Shown here one piece after another: positions 1-6,648 of a stretch of 10,549 nucleotides of DNA; positions within the stretch are counted from its first letter, which is position 1; each line of letters opens with the position of its first letter. Below the pieces are notes generated by a model. It saw nothing but the letters and a program-made list of their open reading frames with translations. It was not told where the DNA came from and did not search any database. This DNA comes from PGYR01 sp041675005 (GTDB lineage: Bacteria > Bacteroidota > Ignavibacteria > Kapaibacteriales > UBA2268). The stretch covers positions 1 to 10,549 of the forward strand of contig JBAYUQ010000043.1 of the NCBI GenBank assembly GCA_041675005.1, in the 5' to 3' direction. The position numbers were made by a program, and so were the translations under genes.

Positions 1-1
1 A

Positions 2-94
2 CTTACTGTTCTAAATGCTGTAGCTAATAAATTAGTACTTCGTATATTTGCTGTTGCTAAAAGAGAGGGACAATATGTGAAATTATTTAATTAA
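2..94 (+). CDS. C-terminal end of a transposase, probably IS110 family (partial)
   Basis: An open frame enters from the left edge and stops at TAA (92-94). It encodes 30 residues beginning LTVLNAVANKL and ending AKREGQYVKLFN. The pattern (A)VANKLxxRIFAVxKxxxxY resembles the extreme C-terminus of IS110/IS116-type transposases, where a basic helix with an NKL/RKL core and a 'VxK...Y' ending follows the serine-containing Tnp_2 domain. The catalytic domains lie outside the window, so the family call rests on this tail alone. Downstream of the stop there is no clear terminal inverted repeat, which is normal for IS110 elements. It is next to dispersed repeats and a broken gene, which fits an accessory region. 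It could also be the end of another DNA-binding protein. Confidence 0.45.
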   Translation, partial: LTVLNAVANKLVLRIFAVAKREGQYVKLFN

Positions 95-127
95 ATATTT
101 GGTTTTATCTTAGAATGCTCAGTAACC

Positions 128-290
128 ATCACGGATTAAGCGGATTTATGGATTATTTGCTCTAAGAAATGTAGAGACGTATCGCATATGTCTCCAAATC
201 CCACAACCCCTTTGCAACCACGTCACTCAGAGGGAGCGAAGTGCAAGTGTTGAGTGGAGCCGAAGCTAAGGATTCAAGAGAGTCACAAAG
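128..290 (+). repeat. Composite intergenic repeat, copy A
   Basis: Together with 1262-1424 on the opposite strand this forms an inverted pair. Shared blocks, in order, are: ATCACGGATTAA followed by GGATTTATGGATT; ATTTGCTCT then AGAAATGTAGAGACG; a dyad with arms GAGACGTAT (174-182) and ATATGTCTC (186-194) around CGC; and GTCACTCAGAGG plus a GCGAAG-like core. Copy A lacks about 9 nt (GCACAGATT in copy B), has one arm mismatch (a G-T pair), and diverges after about 240. No credible protein is encoded. The 'CGGATTTATGGATT' and 'GTCACTCAGAG..CGAAG' blocks look like dispersed intergenic repeats seen widely in FCB-group genomes. The whole 95-383 gap holds only this repeat and the AT-rich leader of the following gene. 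Confidence 0.75.
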
Positions 291-383
291 CAGTTCAATA
301 TTAGTAACGCTCTTGAGTAGATTATTATTCCCCAATATTTTCATATATTGTAAAACTGATACTTTACTACATTAAGACCAAAT

Positions 384-1238
384 ATGAATTTAAATCTCTA
401 CATATTAATTATATTGTTGTCGTTTGGATTTGCTCAAAATGCGGTGACTAGAACTCACCTACCTCTAACAGAAGAAGAAATAGTAAATAACCTGCTGGAA
501 AAACTATCAAATGCGAAGGAAGATACTAATAGGGTGAACTTAATTAAGACAATAGTTCTCGAGTTACAAAGAAGTGATCCCGATAAAGCGATTGAATATG
601 GATTAGAAGGTTTGGAAATAACGAAGAAAATGGGATGGGAAAAAGGGATAGCAGAATGTTATAATTGATTGAGTATGTGTATCACTTCTGGTAAAGGAAA
701 TCTCACAACAGCAATAGAATATGACTTTAAGGCACTTGAAATTTATAAAGAATTGAAAGATAGTGTAAATATTGGTAATAGTTATTTTCGTATTGGTAGC
801 CTGAAATATTTCATAAACAAAGATTCTAATATGTCAAAAATGGACATAATCAATACATATAATTTAAAAGCTGAAACATTATATAAAAAGATCAAAGCAT
901 ATAAAGAATTGAATAAACTCTATAGACAACAATTTGTTATTTATAAGCAAGAAGTTGATGCATACAAAGAAAAAGAGGATTATAAAAAGGCACTTGAGTT
1001 CCATGAAGATTACACAAGTGTGTTGGAATCCTATTTAGTTCAGAAACACAAAGAAGAGATAGAGATAATAAACAAAGAAATGGAACTCGAAAAAAAGCAG
1101 ATAAGAGAAGCCGAACAAGAAAAAAGAGAGCTGTTTATTATATACTTTTCCATTGGAATTATTGCTCTTCTTTTAGTTATCGCTTTTTTGATTTATAGAT
1201 TGAGTTGGCATACTAGTAAGGGGAAAAATGAAGGTTGA
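384..1238 (+). pseudogene. TPR/coiled-coil membrane sensor-like gene split by an in-frame TGA, output domain absent
   Basis: One frame runs from ATG 384 to TGA 1236-1238, interrupted only by TGA at 666-668. The upstream part (94 aa) has a signal peptide (hydrophobic residues about 3-17, then FAQ|NA) and a TPR-like helix pair (DPDKAIEYGLEGLEI). The downstream part resumes mid-repeat: 'AECYN * LSMCITSGKGN' followed by TAIEYDFKALEIYKELKD reads as one TPR unit. It then has a Lys/Glu-rich coiled coil, a single membrane helix (IIYFSIGIIALLLVIAFLIY) and a tail of about 13 residues. Bacteroidota TPR sensors with this plan normally carry a histidine kinase, LuxR-type HTH or cyclase domain after the membrane helix; none follows here. 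It is therefore best read as a nonsense-mutated, C-terminally truncated sensor. A TTG at 669 could restart a fragment, but without a signal peptide. The inverted repeats on either side suggest an unstable locus. Confidence 0.75.
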
Positions 1239-1261
1239 GGTTTAGATTAAAACGAATCGTT

Positions 1262-1424
1262 ATGAATAATACAATCGGAACTTCCTCTCCTGGACTCTTT
1301 GGATACTTCGTATCCTCTGAGTGACGAATTCAACGTGGATTTCTTGAGACGTATGCGATACGTCTCTACATTTCTGAGAGCAAATAATCTGTGCAATCCA
1401 TAAATCCATTTAATCCGTGATTCA
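1262..1424 (-). repeat. Composite intergenic repeat, copy B (inverted relative to copy A)
   Basis: Read on the minus strand, this carries the same ordered blocks as 128-290: ATCACGGATTAA, GGATTTATGGATT, ATTTGCTCT, TGTAGAGACG, a dyad, and GTCACTCAGAGG. The central dyad is perfect here: arms GAGACGTAT (1346-1354) and ATACGTCTC (1358-1366) around GCG. A second perfect hairpin, GGATAC-TTC-GTATCC, sits at 1301-1315. Copy B is longer than copy A by a GCACAGATT insertion. It fills the gap between the broken TPR gene and the cupin gene on the other strand. No protein-like frame of quality was found in it. Confidence 0.75.
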
Positions 1425-1430
1425 GACAAG

Positions 1431-1448
1431 AAGGGATTGACAATCCCT
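1431..1448. repeat. Palindromic element GGGATTG-A-CAATCCC overlapping the cupin stop codon
   Basis: Perfect 7-bp arms, GGGATTG (1433-1439) and CAATCCC (1441-1447), surround a single A. On the minus strand this reads TAGGGATTGTCAATCCC, so the cupin gene's TAG stop (1447-1449) is formed at the edge of the palindrome. A CTTCTT run follows on the transcript, so it could act as a weak terminator. A dispersed-repeat origin is equally likely given the repeats beside it. Confidence 0.6.
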
Positions 1449-1809
1449 ACAGCTTCTTTAAATCTCGGTGTGTGTATTCGTTTTCTGTGTTGCCAGTGTT
1501 TAGCGTGCTCATTGGTTCGAAAAGCAAGACGTGGGATTCCTCGCTTGCTATGGGGCTATGCTCTATACCTTTGGGAATGACAATGAATTCTCCTTCACCG
1601 ATTGTCTTTGTGTAATCCGTAAATTCTATATGTATTTCACCCTTTATAACTAGGAACATCTCGTCTTCATAGTCGTGCTTGTGCATAGGGAATTGCCCTT
1701 TGAACTTCGCCGCCTTTACGTGCTGACCGTTCAGTTCGCCAACTATGTGTGGTTGCCAATACTCATTTATCTGTGAGAAAATTTCGTCTAATTTTTTAAC
1801 TTCTATCAT
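1447..1809 (-). CDS. Single-domain cupin protein
   Basis: A 120-residue small beta-barrel protein of the cupin_2 type (mannose-6-phosphate isomerase-like superfamily). Motif 1 is intact: H43-K-H45-x4-E50-x6-G57 in 'MHKHDYEDEMFLVIKG'. Motif 2 is G-x5-P-x-G-x2-H ('GEFIVIPKGIEH'), giving H84 as the fourth metal ligand. All four usual metal-binding residues (H43, H45, E50, H84) are present, so it should hold a divalent metal. Substrate is unknown; such stand-alone cupins range from sugar isomerases and dioxygenases to ligand sensors. The start is ATG at 1807-1809 with a good ribosome site (AGAGGT, about 6 nt upstream). It follows the membrane-protein gene by 20 bp and is probably co-transcribed. 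The last residues (HRDLKKL) run directly into a palindromic repeat that provides the stop, so the native C-terminus may have been altered. Confidence 0.88.
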   Translation of the reverse strand: MIEVKKLDEIFSQINEYWQPHIVGELNGQHVKAAKFKGQFPMHKHDYEDEMFLVIKGEIHIEFTDYTKTIGEGEFIVIPKGIEHSPIASEESHVLLFEPMSTLNTGNTENEYTHRDLKKL

Positions 1810-1829
1810 TTTTTACCTCTTTATTGTAA

Positions 1830-3509
1830 CTAATTGTGATAGACCCAAGTCACCCAATAGTCGTAATTGTAATACGGCTCATACTCGAATACCTGTGGCT
1901 CGGTTATTTGTTGGAGTGTACCATCATAGTAATTCCAGATGAAAAGCCGCTTGGCTGTGAAGCTCTCCGCTCTATTGTAGAAGAAATTCTTGTCTATTTT
2001 CTTAGCTTCCTCTACCAATTCATATCCTTGGTATAACAACTTGCCGTCCCAATATATCTGATAATGCTCGCCACTGACAGGGTGGACCACTCCTCTTCCC
2101 ACTACGAATTTGGCATTAGTTGCTCGGACTAATTCACCTCCATCATAATATGATTTCCCGTAACGCATCTGATTTTTGATAGACCACGGTGCGTCGAATT
2201 GCGAAATCCATTTGTGGCGGAAAGGTGCGACTATCACGACCATGTCGTTATTGTTTAAGTGAGCAACTTGCTCCGCTTGGAATTTCATAATCACATCTTT
2301 TTGTATTCGCTCAGCTTCTATCCAATCGAATTTATTTACAAGAATAGCACCAAATGAAAGAGTAAATAAAGCAAGAGCTATTCGAGCTTTCATTGCTTTG
2401 CTAATGCTATTCAGTTGAGCTATTTTGACGCCAATTATCACTACTATTAGCGGTATATAGAACGAGGCTACGAACATAGTTCTACTCCGCGAACCCATGC
2501 CCCACATAGTGTAACCGGCTGCAGAATACAAGAAAAACCCAGCGAAAATACCGGATACTAATAGCAAAATAATGGCAAATCTTTTAGAACGAAATAATGC
2601 TTTATAACTTCCGGCATTTTTCTTCAATTTGATGAAGAAATAGATAATCGTAGGTACGAATACTGCCAAAGCTATCAGCTCAAACACACCAAAACTGGCT
2701 ATTAGCAAATAAGGGAAAGATACTATATTGACAACCAGTGTTTGCAAGAAATATGGATTTATTACTTTATTGATAACTGCATCGAATATAGTCGGTGCTA
2801 ATCTGTTCCAAACTACTGTCATTGCTACTATCACGGAGAGTATAACACTATGCTTTATGAGCACTTTTTTGTCAATTTTCTTCTCTTTAATATAGAGCCA
2901 AGCTATAGCGATGAAGATGAAATACTGAAAGAAGAAGCTCTCATAAGTTAGTACAGAAAGTAGATAAAAAAGACCAACTTTCGCATAGCTATGTTTGCCA
3001 AACCGTAACCCTCTGAAAAGATAGTACAGGGATAGCGAAAAGAATATGAAAGAAATAAGATTAATAGAGCTAGAAAACCAAGCAGTTACTCCCAAAGTCC
3101 AGGGGGAAACCAGCCAGATAAGTGCCGTAATAGCCGCCACCATACTCGCTTTTTTGATAGAGAGGAATGCTAAAAACTCACGAGCAAATAGGTAGTAGGT
3201 GTACAAAGCTGTGAGTATCCAACTGAGCATAAATGTATGCACCAGCGCGATATTATGCCCACAAATAGAGTTAACTAGATAGAACATTACACCCGACATT
3301 GGTCTATTGGCATATACAGTCATAAAATGAGTCAATCTATCGAGTGAAAATGGTGCAGATATATGCGGAGTTTCAGTGAAATAGCTAATCAAAAATACCC
3401 AATCATCAGAATACATACCAGCAAAAAATGGCTGCCATATATATATAAAAATGAAGAAGACAATGACTATCGAAAATGGGTGTTTTTCTATATATGATTT
3501 AATATTCAA
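1830..3509 (-). CDS. Polytopic membrane protein, GT-C glycosyltransferase-like
   Basis: 559 residues. About 10-11 hydrophobic segments lie between residues 12 and 392, followed by a soluble C-terminal part of about 160 residues rich in Tyr and Trp. The plan matches the GT-C superfamily (lipid-phosphate-sugar dependent transferases). After the first helix there is an exposed acidic pair, Y33-S-D35-D36-W, where GT-C enzymes place their catalytic acidic residues. It is followed by 'NRPMSGVMFYLV' (about 68-79) and a 'LSVLTYESFFFQYF' segment (about 184-197), as in dolichyl/undecaprenyl-phosphate-type membrane glycosyltransferases. A basic 'GSRSR' (339-343) lies in a late loop. I infer transfer of a sugar at the outer face of the inner membrane, for example to O-antigen, exopolysaccharide or protein; the acceptor is not known. 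The only upstream start candidate is TTG (3507-3509), because the frame is closed at 3549-3551 and no ATG precedes the first helix. A cupin gene follows after 20 bp. Confidence 0.75.
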   Translation of the reverse strand: MNIKSYIEKHPFSIVIVFFIFIYIWQPFFAGMYSDDWVFLISYFTETPHISAPFSLDRLTHFMTVYANRPMSGVMFYLVNSICGHNIALVHTFMLSWILTALYTYYLFAREFLAFLSIKKASMVAAITALIWLVSPWTLGVTAWFSSSINLISFIFFSLSLYYLFRGLRFGKHSYAKVGLFYLLSVLTYESFFFQYFIFIAIAWLYIKEKKIDKKVLIKHSVILSVIVAMTVVWNRLAPTIFDAVINKVINPYFLQTLVVNIVSFPYLLIASFGVFELIALAVFVPTIIYFFIKLKKNAGSYKALFRSKRFAIILLLVSGIFAGFFLYSAAGYTMWGMGSRSRTMFVASFYIPLIVVIIGVKIAQLNSISKAMKARIALALFTLSFGAILVNKFDWIEAERIQKDVIMKFQAEQVAHLNNNDMVVIVAPFRHKWISQFDAPWSIKNQMRYGKSYYDGGELVRATNAKFVVGRGVVHPVSGEHYQIYWDGKLLYQGYELVEEAKKIDKNFFYNRAESFTAKRLFIWNYYDGTLQQITEPQVFEYEPYYNYDYWVTWVYHN

Positions 3510-3578
3510 ATAAGTAGATCTTAGCTTGTTGGTATCTAAAAAAGCAATTTAATCAATAGTTCGCAAATACGAGCTAAT

Positions 3579-3603
3579 GTATAGATTTGTAAATTTTCTA
3601 TAC
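3579..3603. promoter_or_regulatory. Inverted repeat in the divergent promoter region (GTATAGA ... TCTATAC)
   Basis: Perfect 7-bp arms GTATAGA (3579-3585) and TCTATAC (3597-3603) are separated by 11 nt in the 188-bp gap between the divergent membrane-protein gene (minus) and the lipoprotein genes (plus). A sequence matching the bacteroidete -7 box, TAGATTTG (3582-3589), lies inside the dyad; its -33 partner is poor (TTCG at 3560-3563). It could be an operator or a chance AT-rich dyad. The rest of 3510-3697 is AT-rich with no gene. Confidence 0.3.
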
Positions 3604-3697
3604 GTGTGTAACTTTTGATTGGTTAGTTTGTTTATAGACTAAATATGTCTTTTTGATTACAAAAAACGCAGTATTACTAATTTTTTGAGGTTCTAGT

Positions 3698-4237
3698 ATG
3701 AAAAACATAGTCATAGCATTTGTACTAATTGCATTCGTTGGTTGTAACGAAGAATCACCAACAGAAAACAAGTTGACAAATCAGCAGAAATACACAATTG
3801 AAGAACTGGAAAGTAACTCAGATTGGGTAGAAGTTACTGATATAGATACTTTGGAATTGCCTTGTATCTGGTTGGATGTATTTGAAATGGGTGAGATTAG
3901 CAGAACAGATGATGAATATAAAGCTCTGTATAAAGAATCTAAATTACTAGATATGGGTTACGAAATGCCATATTGTGATAAAGATACTGACTTCATAGAC
4001 TTGGATTTTTCAACAAGAAGTTTGATACTCTTTGAAGTAAGGTCAAATGGTGGTAGTCCATTGTTAGAACGTAGAATATTTAAAAATTCAAAATTAAATC
4101 AATATAGATATATTCTTGAAATAACTAAAAGATCAGGTACAGAAGAGAATTCTGGTTTTACAGAAGTTATTTCGATACCAAAAGTATCATCAAACTCGAA
4201 CGTAATGTTTGATACTTTAATGTACTATAATTATTAG
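3698..4237 (+). CDS. Small lipoprotein of unknown function
   Basis: 179 residues starting at ATG with a clear ribosome site (GAGGTT at 3687-3692). Residues 1-15 form a type II signal peptide (MKNIVIAFVLIAFVG) and C16 is the lipidated cysteine; the Asn-Glu-Glu that follows is compatible with outer-membrane sorting. The mature part is acidic. It has the layout 'EYKALY ... CDKDTDFIDLDFSTRSLILFEV..NGG...ERRIF.. YRYILEI ... VISIPKVSSNSNVMFD', typical of small beta-rich FCB-group lipoproteins in which a DFS.xxLI strand, a Gly-Gly turn and an IPK strand recur. It is loosely reminiscent of PrcB-C-like domains, but I would not assign it there. The second lipoprotein starts 18 bp downstream in the same frame, so they are probably co-transcribed. 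Confidence 0.85.
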   Translation: MKNIVIAFVLIAFVGCNEESPTENKLTNQQKYTIEELESNSDWVEVTDIDTLELPCIWLDVFEMGEISRTDDEYKALYKESKLLDMGYEMPYCDKDTDFIDLDFSTRSLILFEVRSNGGSPLLERRIFKNSKLNQYRYILEITKRSGTEENSGFTEVISIPKVSSNSNVMFDTLMYYNY

Positions 4238-4255
4238 AAAATATTTAGGATTTAT

Positions 4256-4786
4256 ATGAAAAAAGTAATATTAATAATCCTCTTATTCTTGTTTATATCT
4301 TGTAGTAATGGAACAGACTCAAAAGATGATATTGCTCCTTATGCAGGGGAGGGGTTTACTCAAAACATTTTGTGGGAGAATTTTAATATCCCTGATACTG
4401 TTGAAGTTGATTCCGTCTATAGAACTAGAACAAGACTAAAAACAAAATTTAGACTAATAGGCGATATTTATTTTATTGAACAAGATAAAAACTTGGTATT
4501 AAATGTGGTTGGTGTAGATGATTTAGCTGACAAACCACATAGGATTTTTGAAGAAAAATTTAAACTTCGTTTTAATACAGATAATGAGGATAACATATTT
4601 GATTTTGAAACAGAAGTGAAAGTAAAAAAAGAATACCATCAAGACCATATAAAAGGACATTATTATTCGTTGTACTTACTAATGGATTCTATATATATAG
4701 ATTCGGATACTTTGTATAGAAGTTCTTTAGGTAAAGATAGTATAAATTACCCCTTTATACTACCAGAGAAAAGATGGTATGTCTGA
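4256..4786 (+). CDS. Second small lipoprotein, probably truncated by an in-frame TGA (frame continues to 4927)
   Basis: 176 residues from ATG with AGGA (4247-4250) upstream. A signal peptide (MKKVILIILLFLFIS) ends at C16, the lipidation site. The mature protein is charged, with no recognised domain; alternating strands (KNLVLNVVGVDDL, KLRFNTDNEDNIFDFETEV, HYYSLYLLMDSIYI) suggest a beta sandwich. The frame ends '..PEKRWYV' at TGA 4784-4786. The same frame then runs 46 sense codons (GQEMYDSTYSQTT..., including 'QVIEIYYYSGQLYNNS') to TGA 4925-4927. That tail looks protein-like, so I suspect the gene originally spanned 4256-4927. Alternatives are a true stop followed by chance open frame, or a separate 43-codon ORF from ATG 4796. 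The gene converges on the fatty-acid hydroxylase gene. It is not clearly paralogous to its neighbour despite the identical Cys16 position. Confidence 0.8.
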   Translation: MKKVILIILLFLFISCSNGTDSKDDIAPYAGEGFTQNILWENFNIPDTVEVDSVYRTRTRLKTKFRLIGDIYFIEQDKNLVLNVVGVDDLADKPHRIFEEKFKLRFNTDNEDNIFDFETEVKVKKEYHQDHIKGHYYSLYLLMDSIYIDSDTLYRSSLGKDSINYPFILPEKRWYV

Positions 4787-4934
4787 GGGCAAGAAATGTA
4801 TGATAGCACATACTCACAAACTACAACTGACTTAGAGTTCTTATCACAATATTTTACTGGTCAAGTCATTGAGATTTATTATTACTCTGGCCAATTATAT
4901 AATAACTCTATTCAAATTAAAAGATGACTATAAA

Positions 4935-5549
4935 TCACTTCCCTCTAGTTCGGAAAATAATATCCCAAAGAGGTGAGCTAACTCCGTAGCCCTCGTGCGG
5001 CTCTACGTAGTGGTGCTTCATGTGGTGTAGTTTTATCTTCTTGAATATACTACTTTTGAATGAGAAATGGTGCATAGCGTAATGCCCTACATCATAGACC
5101 AAATACCCTAATAGAAACCCACCGAAATATGGGAATAAGCTCGGCATCGGTACAAGTAAATAGAAGAATAAGAATAATATTGTAGAAAAGATAAGACTCA
5201 AACCGGGGGGTAATACTAATCTTTTTGCATCTTGTGGATAGTCGTGATGTACTCCGTGCATTAGCCAGTGTAGTCGCTTTCCCCAAGCCGTTTTCGGTTC
5301 GTAGTGGAATACAAAGCGATGCAAAAAATACTCCGCAAATGTCCACACGAATAAGCCAAGTATTAGCATAAGTCCAGTATCAACTAAGCTCATATCATTG
5401 CTAAATCCCAAGTACAGGAAGTAAGAAATAATAGGCAAATAAACGATAATCGGCAAAGTCCAATGCGTCTTAGACAATGCTTCGATTATGTTCCATTTGA
5501 ACATACGAACAGATTCGTTCTTATTTGATATAAAGTGTTTTTCTTTCAT
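4935..5549 (-). CDS. Fatty acid 2-hydroxylase-type membrane di-iron enzyme (FA2H/Scs7-like)
   Basis: 204 residues with hydrophobic segments at about 31-49, 55-75, 116-134 and 139-155. The fatty-acid hydroxylase superfamily histidine clusters are all present: H77-RFVF-H82; H94-WLM-H98-GV-H101-H102; GH156YAM-H160-H161; and H175-H176-MK-H179-H180. The stretch 'HGVHHDYPQDAKRLVLPP' is the signature of FA2H/Scs7 enzymes, which 2-hydroxylate the N-acyl chain of sphingolipids using a di-iron centre and O2. It lacks the N-terminal cytochrome b5 domain of eukaryotic forms, so it needs a separate electron donor. A serine palmitoyltransferase gene lies about 3.6 kb away, which supports a ceramide role. 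The ATG at 5547-5549 was chosen; M16 is a possible later start. It follows moxR on the same strand after 82 bp that carry a possible promoter of its own. It stops with TGA. Confidence 0.88.
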   Translation of the reverse strand: MKEKHFISNKNESVRMFKWNIIEALSKTHWTLPIIVYLPIISYFLYLGFSNDMSLVDTGLMLILGLFVWTFAEYFLHRFVFHYEPKTAWGKRLHWLMHGVHHDYPQDAKRLVLPPGLSLIFSTILFLFFYLLVPMPSLFPYFGGFLLGYLVYDVGHYAMHHFSFKSSIFKKIKLHHMKHHYVEPHEGYGVSSPLWDIIFRTRGK

Positions 5550-5586
5550 TGCCTACTTGTTCGAATTAGCGTAGTAATATTGCAAT

Positions 5587-5617
5587 CTAATAAATATTAG
5601 AATTTAGTACAAATATA
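5587..5617 (-). promoter_or_regulatory. Possible promoter and operator of the fatty acid hydroxylase gene
   Basis: On the minus strand, TATATTTG (5617-5610) matches the Bacteroidota -7 consensus TAnnTTTG; no convincing -33 TTTG is seen at the usual spacing. About 10 nt downstream of that box lies a palindrome, CTAATA-TT-TATTAG (5587-5600), placed about where transcription would start, as an operator might be. It lies within the 82-bp gap after moxR. Chance occurrence in AT-rich DNA is a real possibility. Confidence 0.3.
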
Positions 5618-5631
5618 AGTGCAAGTTAATG

Positions 5632-6603
5632 CTACTTTATTAGTTCATTTATTATTTTAACTGAATCGACACCTTCTGCTTCTGCGTTGAAGTTAGTCAC
5701 TATTCTGTGTTGAAGAACAGAAACGGCTACTTCTTTTACGTCAGCTATTTCTGGTGATGAGTTCCCCTTTATCCCTGCTCTTGATTTTGCACCAAGTACA
5801 AGGTATTGGCTTGCTCTTGGACCTGCCCCATAGCTAATGTATTTTTTTACTAATTCAGAGTCAGTATAATCTGGACGAGTACTTCGAACTAGATTAACTG
5901 CATACTCAACTACATTATCAGCCACAGGAATACGGCGGATTAGGTTTTGGAATTCGATGATTTTATCTGCGCTTATCACTCGGTTGATAGTCGCGTTTGT
6001 TTCAACAGTAGTCGATTTTACAATATCAACTTCTTCTTGTAGAGATGGGTAATCAAGCATAATGTTGAACATAAATCTGTCTAACTGTGCCTCTGGTAGT
6101 GGGTATGTACCCTCTTGTTCAATCGGGTTTTGTGTAGCAAGTACGAAAAAGGGCTCTTGCAAACTGAGTGTTTTCCCTGCTGCCGTTACTTCGTGCTCTT
6201 GCATTGCTTCTAGTAGAGCTGCTTGAGTTTTAGGTGGAGTTCTATTTATCTCATCGGCAAGTACTATATTCGAGAATATTGGCCCTTTGACGAATCTAAA
6301 AGTCTTTTTACCAGTAGATAAATCGTCCTCTATCACCTCTGTCCCAGTTATATCACCGGGCATTAGGTCTGGAGTGAATTGGATACGAGAGAAATCTAGG
6401 TGCATAGATTCGGCTAGTGTTCGGATAAGCAATGTTTTCGCTAATCCCGGTACACCTACTAATAGGCAATTACCCTTAGCGAACAGTGATATTAGTAGCT
6501 CTTCGACTACTTTATCTTGACCAATTATTACTTTTGAAACTTCACTTTTAATTTTATTTATCGATTCGGAAAGCTCTTTTAGTAGCTCGATATCATTTGC
6601 CAT
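5632..6603 (-). CDS. moxR: MoxR-family AAA+ ATPase
   Basis: 323 residues, full length for the family (AAA_3 core plus lid). Walker A is GVPGLAKT (50-57). Walker B is VLADEIN (114-120; D117, E118). The MoxR-type insertion 'NRTPPKTQAALLEAMQE' follows. Sensor 1 is ATQNP (N159), the arginine finger is in QLDRF (R176), and sensor 2 is GAGPRASQ (R263). MoxR proteins act as chaperone-like ATPases, usually with VWA-domain partners, to insert metals or activate enzymes and envelope complexes. The usual DUF58 and VWA partner genes do not follow: the next gene on the strand is a fatty acid hydroxylase. An M16 peptidase homologue precedes it by 45 bp. Whether it serves the di-iron hydroxylase is only a guess from position. 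ATG at 6601-6603; no strong ribosome site is visible. Confidence 0.93.
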   Translation of the reverse strand: MANDIELLKELSESINKIKSEVSKVIIGQDKVVEELLISLFAKGNCLLVGVPGLAKTLLIRTLAESMHLDFSRIQFTPDLMPGDITGTEVIEDDLSTGKKTFRFVKGPIFSNIVLADEINRTPPKTQAALLEAMQEHEVTAAGKTLSLQEPFFVLATQNPIEQEGTYPLPEAQLDRFMFNIMLDYPSLQEEVDIVKSTTVETNATINRVISADKIIEFQNLIRRIPVADNVVEYAVNLVRSTRPDYTDSELVKKYISYGAGPRASQYLVLGAKSRAGIKGNSSPEIADVKEVAVSVLQHRIVTNFNAEAEGVDSVKIINELIK

Positions 6604-6648
6604 ATTCTTTACTTGATTATCATATTAAAATACATATTACGAATGGTA

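Noticed and set aside
162..344. Minus-strand 60-codon open frame in the left intergenic gap.
   Set aside because: It lies over repeat copy A, has no ribosome site and no protein-like pattern.
1247..1429. Minus-strand 60-codon open frame.
   Set aside because: It coincides with repeat copy B and its residues simply translate the repeat.
666..4786. Two in-frame TGAs as evidence for UGA recoding (Trp, Gly or selenocysteine).
   Set aside because: TGA terminates the fatty acid hydroxylase and the M16 homologue at natural-looking ends, Trp is encoded by TGG throughout, and I saw no obvious SECIS-like hairpin after either TGA.
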